This document shows positions 14,515 through 17,270 of a stretch of 17,270 nt of DNA, in pieces. This stretch comes from Polyangiaceae bacterium. GTDB taxonomy: Bacteria; Myxococcota_A; Polyangia; Polyangiales; Polyangiaceae. A program made the translations under genes and the position numbers. The notes under the pieces were generated by a model. That model saw only the letters and a list, made by a program, of their open reading frames with translations, was not told the origin of the DNA and did no database searches. Numbering within the stretch: position 1 is the stretch's first letter; each line of letters begins with the position of its first letter. The stretch is from the NCBI GenBank assembly GCA_022447485.1, contig JAKVCH010000014.1:1-17270 (forward strand), read 5' to 3'.

Positions 14515-15534
14515 ATGATCGGGGGGTATTTTATTCAGTCTTACGGAAATTTTAGCCAATGGATTGGACTTGCTGCATGCCTTATCTTTCCCCTGGCCTG
14601 CATCGAGCAACAAGAGCCGACAGAGAGCCCAAGCGCCCGAAACGTCTTTGAGGCAAGCGAGGAGAGCATGGTGAACCCCTCCCCCGGGGGAGCCTCGGCC
14701 TTCGGAGAGGAAGCGGAGGCTCGGTCCTCTCGAGGTTGTTTGATTCGCCCGCCGTCAGGAGAGAAATTCTATTCTCATGAAGAGACAGAGGTTCCGTATA
14801 TTATCCAGATTCCGAACTCTTATGATGGGTCAGTCGAGTATCCGGTCATTTTCGCATTTCATGGTCATACGCGTACCCATATTCATTGCCGCGACACCGA
14901 TTGCATGGGGCTTGACGATGCCGCAAGGGGCGAGGCCGTTCTCGTTTACATGAAGTCGATTGGTCGAGGTTGGGTTGCCGATGAAGCCGGTTTTTCGGAA
15001 GATTCTTTAGGACGAAATTTGGCGTTTTTCGACTTTGTTCTCGACGAACTCCGTGCCGACTATTGTATTGACGAGGAACAGATTTTCGTCACCGGAACGA
15101 GCAGCGGTGGTTATTTTTCCAACTACCTTGGCTGCGTGAGAGGCAACGTTTTGCAAGGAATCGCGCCGGTTGGAGGAGCCATTCCTTTTACTGATGAATC
15201 TACCTGTGAGTCTTCTGTTGCAGCCATGATCATTCATGGCGTCGACGACCCTCATGTCACCTTCGCAGCTGGGCAAGAGAGTCGCGACTTTTTGCGTAGC
15301 GCCGCAAGCTGTTCGCCGACAGAGTCAGAATTAGAGGCGCTGCATGCTCGCATTCGCACGGCCCGAGATGCACGCCGAGAAACCCAGGAGTGCATGACCT
15401 TTCAAGACTGCACAGAGAGCATTACCTGGTGTGAACACTCAGTGGGCGGCTACGATGGCTCCACCCATGGCTGGCCTCCTTTTGCAGGTGAAGCGATTTG
15501 GAGTTTTTTCAAAAGCTCACCGACGCGGCCTTAG
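14515..15534 (+). CDS. Secreted PHB-depolymerase / feruloyl-esterase-like lipoprotein
   Basis: A 339-residue alpha/beta hydrolase. Residues 1-29 are a signal with a possible lipobox PLAC (Cys29; Pro at -3 is unusual), then an acidic Ser/Pro linker to about 70. The catalytic domain shows the oxyanion segment FAFHGH (113-118), nucleophile motif GTSSG (194-198, Ser196), acid in HGVDDPHV (Asp244 or 245) and His318 in STHGW. This is the layout of the LpqC / PHB-depolymerase / feruloyl-esterase type, which cleaves ester bonds in polymers or plant-wall phenolics. Many cysteines (75, 125, 130, 184, 207, 231, 266, 293, 299, 306) point to disulfides outside the cytoplasm. The start at ATG 14515 is followed by a run of six G. 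No good Shine-Dalgarno sits directly before it; the strong one lies 85 bases upstream. Substrate unknown. Confidence 0.8.
   Translation: MIGGYFIQSYGNFSQWIGLAACLIFPLACIEQQEPTESPSARNVFEASEESMVNPSPGGASAFGEEAEARSSRGCLIRPPSGEKFYSHEETEVPYIIQIPNSYDGSVEYPVIFAFHGHTRTHIHCRDTDCMGLDDAARGEAVLVYMKSIGRGWVADEAGFSEDSLGRNLAFFDFVLDELRADYCIDEEQIFVTGTSSGGYFSNYLGCVRGNVLQGIAPVGGAIPFTDESTCESSVAAMIIHGVDDPHVTFAAGQESRDFLRSAASCSPTESELEALHARIRTARDARRETQECMTFQDCTESITWCEHSVGGYDGSTHGWPPFAGEAIWSFFKSSPTRP
14679..14692 (+). repeat. 14-bp loopless palindrome in the esterase linker
   Basis: CTCCCCCGGGGGAG is a perfect palindrome inside the coding region, encoding the Pro-Gly linker after the signal peptide. It may only reflect Pro/Gly codon use. 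Confidence 0.7.
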
Positions 15535-15547
15535 GCACTGATCGGGG

Positions 15548-15564
15548 GTGCTCGGGCGGAGCAC
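15548..15564 (+). terminator. Weak hairpin after the esterase gene
   Basis: GTGCTC and GAGCAC form a 6-bp stem with a 5-base loop, 14 bases after the esterase stop. No T-run follows, so the terminator call is weak. Confidence 0.25.
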
Positions 15565-15661
15565 GGGGAGGAGATGTTCGTCCGAATTTCCTGAACGCGC
15601 TATGAGATAGGCTATTCTGCATTCAGTTTTGGTTTTGGCCATCTTTGCGGGACGATAACGC

Positions 15662-16351
15662 ATGTCCTGGGAGCTTTATTACTGGCGAGTCCCATTTCGC
15701 TCAGCCGCCATTCGACTCTTATTCGTTCAGGCTGGTGAGGAGCTTAGCCTGGCCGATAGCTCGGATGTTTCTGCGCTGAAGAACCTTTCGATTCACCAGC
15801 AACCTGTCCCCGCCATGGCTCCTCCGATTCTGTTGAGCGAGAAGGAAGGGGTCGCCCTCAGTCAGATGCCAGCGATTTGTCTTTTCATTAGTCAGCGCTT
15901 TGACCTGATCGATAATACACCTCTTGCCTGCTCTCAGCTCGTCAAAGTGCTGGGCGATATGAATGATATTCTCTGCGAGATCACGCGGAATAATGGCCAT
16001 CAACTTTGGGAAAGAGCAGCGTGGGAGGAGTTTCTCGACGCGCGGTTGCCACGTTGGGCAGACATAACGATGCGCAACGCTGAGCTTTACAGTCAGGCGA
16101 GATCTTCCAGCCAGCTCAATGCGATCGATCTGGTGCAGTGGGCGATTTGGGGGACGTTTCGACAAGCCTTTCCAGAGCTTGAGCCATGGTTTCAGCAGCG
16201 GGCATCTGGTCTTGATGAGTACTTGACGCAGATGGCACAATACCCTCGATTAGAGACATTTTTTGAGGAGCAAAAATTGCTCTATGACGGACGCTACTGC
16301 GGAGGGAAGATTGAAAACTCGATTCGTGAGATGCTTCAGTCCTCTGCCTAG
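15662..16351 (+). CDS. Glutathione S-transferase-like protein
   Basis: A 229-residue cytoplasmic protein. The N-terminal third has the thioredoxin-fold end of GSTs: MAPPILLSEKEGVALSQMPA (52-71), with the cis-Pro before the Ser-Gln-x-x-Ala-Ile helix cap, then CLFISQRF. The C-terminal all-helical domain (about 90-205) contains EEFLDARLPRW, GLDEYLTQMAQYPRLETFFE, and the protein closes with a YCGGKIENSIREML segment. It should bind glutathione and act on electrophiles or peroxides; no Tyr or Ser in the position of a classical catalytic residue can be assigned by eye. ATG 15662 is preceded by GGGACG at moderate distance. It is convergent with the 1-Cys peroxiredoxin gene across a shared hairpin. 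Confidence 0.75.
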   Translation: MSWELYYWRVPFRSAAIRLLFVQAGEELSLADSSDVSALKNLSIHQQPVPAMAPPILLSEKEGVALSQMPAICLFISQRFDLIDNTPLACSQLVKVLGDMNDILCEITRNNGHQLWERAAWEEFLDARLPRWADITMRNAELYSQARSSSQLNAIDLVQWAIWGTFRQAFPELEPWFQQRASGLDEYLTQMAQYPRLETFFEEQKLLYDGRYCGGKIENSIREMLQSSA

Positions 16352-16440
16352 TCGCGCAGATAAATGCTGGAAGGACCGACTTCTTCAGCCCTTCGGCAGC
16401 AGGGGAAAATTCTCGAAAGTCCGGCGCTGAAATGAACTGA

Positions 16441-16468
16441 AGGCCATTGCTCGAGGGAGCAATGGCCT
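16441..16468. terminator. 12-bp perfect hairpin between convergent GST and peroxiredoxin genes
   Basis: AGGCCATTGCTC (16441-16452) pairs perfectly with GAGCAATGGCCT (16457-16468) around a GAGG loop. It lies between stop codons at 16351 and 16522, so it can end both transcripts. The T-runs are poor on both strands, so it may act as an RNA-stabilising 3' end rather than an intrinsic terminator. Confidence 0.55.
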
Positions 16469-16521
16469 GTCTGATAGCCACTATTTCTCGCAGCAGGGCC
16501 TTGGGTGGGCCGAGAGGAAAA

Positions 16522-17157
16522 TTACTTATTCGGTTGTGGAGTGATGCGTAAGTAAGGCTTGATAGCCTGAAAACCTTTGGGGAATTTCTTCGAAGCCTCC
16601 TCATCGCTGAGAGCGGGTACAACGATGACATCATCACCATCATTCCAATCAACAGGGGTGGCGACTTGGTGATCTGCTGTCAGTTGGAGAGAGTCAATCA
16701 CCCGCAGAATTTCATCGAAATTTCTTCCCGTACTCGCTGGATAAGTTAGCGTTAGCTTTACTTTTTTATCGGGACCTATCACAAATACAGAACGCACCGT
16801 CAGCGTGTTCAGGGCGTTTGGGTGAATCATATCGTAGAGATTGGCTACGGTCCGCTCGGGATCACCAACTAACGGAAAATTAAGAGCTGTGCCCTGAGTC
16901 TCTTCAATATCACTTGCCCATTTCTCATGGTCCTCAACAGGATCGACACTCAGACCAACGACCTTAACATTGCGTCTATCGAATTCGCTCTTGAGTGCTG
17001 CGACTCTTCCGAGTTCGGTTGTGCACACTGGAGTAAAGTCTTTGGGGTGGGAGAATAAAATCCCCCAGCTATCACCGAGGTAGTCGTGAAACTGAATCTC
17101 ACCTGAGGTGCTTTTTGCTGTGAAATCGGGCGCGGTATCACCTAGTTGAATTGCCAT
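16522..17157 (-). CDS. 1-Cys peroxiredoxin (Prx6 type)
   Basis: A 211-residue peroxidase that reduces H2O2 and organic peroxides. The peroxidatic centre is HPKDFTPVCTTELG (His37, Cys45) with the partner Arg123 in VRSVFVIGPD. Other family marks are LSVDPVEDHEKW (69-80), FPLVGDP (94-100), NALNTLTVRS and the Prx6-specific TYPASTGRNFDEILRVIDSL. The C-terminal extension TPVDWNDGDDVIVVPALSDE with the final FPKGF...PYLRITP is typical of the 1-Cys class, and no resolving Cys is present. AAGGA six bases before ATG 17157 fixes the start. Family length is about 210-225 residues, so the gene is complete. Reductant unknown; in animals glutathione and GST-pi serve Prx6, and a GST-like gene faces it here. 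Confidence 0.95.
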   Translation of the reverse strand: MAIQLGDTAPDFTAKSTSGEIQFHDYLGDSWGILFSHPKDFTPVCTTELGRVAALKSEFDRRNVKVVGLSVDPVEDHEKWASDIEETQGTALNFPLVGDPERTVANLYDMIHPNALNTLTVRSVFVIGPDKKVKLTLTYPASTGRNFDEILRVIDSLQLTADHQVATPVDWNDGDDVIVVPALSDEEASKKFPKGFQAIKPYLRITPQPNK

Positions 17158-17188
17158 CTTTTTTCCTTGATGTTTGAAATGAAAATGG

Positions 17189-17212
17189 AGGCAGGGCCCT
17201 TTGAGCCTGCCT
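17189..17212 (-). terminator. Candidate hairpin before the peroxiredoxin gene
   Basis: AGGCAGG (17189-17195) pairs with CCTGCCT (17206-17212) and, on the minus strand, is followed by CCATTTTCATTT. It would end the transcript of the partial gene at 17233, 20 bases upstream. Confidence 0.4.
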
Positions 17213-17232
17213 GATTGAATTTTGCGCTCAGC

Positions 17233-17270
17233 CTAGCTCTCTTCGTCATCGGAGGATAGCTGTTGCGGGT
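17233..17270 (-). CDS. C-terminus of an unidentified gene, cut by the window edge
   Basis: The last 11 codons on the minus strand read PQQLSSDDEES and end in TAG at 17233-17235. The acidic end and following hairpin fit a real gene terminus, but the fragment is too short to name. Confidence 0.35.
   Translation of the reverse strand, partial: PQQLSSDDEES

Overview
The window reads as a chromosomal segment of a Gram-negative bacterium with a predatory, myxobacterial or former-deltaproteobacterial flavour. The evidence is a set of lipoprotein-signal proteins (fibro-slime, von Willebrand A, PD40 propeller and esterase), a Hanks-type Ser/Thr kinase with an MSPEQARG motif, and a long-form AcnB. G+C looks close to half by eye. 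No rRNA, tRNA, CRISPR array, insertion sequence or phage gene was seen, and the taxonomic guess is inference only.

Layout. 1-3542 (+ strand): a DUF2177-type membrane protein, then two surface lipoproteins (fibro-slime and vWA/MIDAS), closed by a strong bidirectional terminator at 3669-3708. 3728-8009 (- strand): aconitase B, preceded by a 514-bp spacer with paired direct repeats and possible leader hairpins, and a PD40-propeller lipoprotein. 8265-11455: a CMP-sialic-acid-hydroxylase-like protein (+) whose stop codon overlaps that of a convergent GT-B-like glycosyltransferase (-). 11456-11787: a divergent promoter region with three tandem 17-bp repeats. 11788-14379: a transmembrane Ser/Thr kinase whose periplasmic part looks like an NMT1/SsuA-type solute-binding protein; the reading frame is cut by one in-frame TAA in the activation segment. 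14515-17157: a secreted esterase lipoprotein, a glutathione S-transferase-like protein and a convergent 1-Cys peroxiredoxin. The last bases hold the C-terminus of another minus-strand gene.

The most interesting items are: (1) the Rieske + metallo-beta-lactamase-fold CMAH-like protein, which carries an extra C-terminal DUF1858-like CxxC domain and faces a polysaccharide-type glycosyltransferase, suggesting surface-glycan modification; (2) the solute-binding-domain receptor kinase split by a stop codon exactly at the conserved Tyr before MSPEQ, with an ATG directly after the stop; (3) the 17-bp tandem repeats between the glycosyltransferase and kinase genes. None of these could be checked against a database here.
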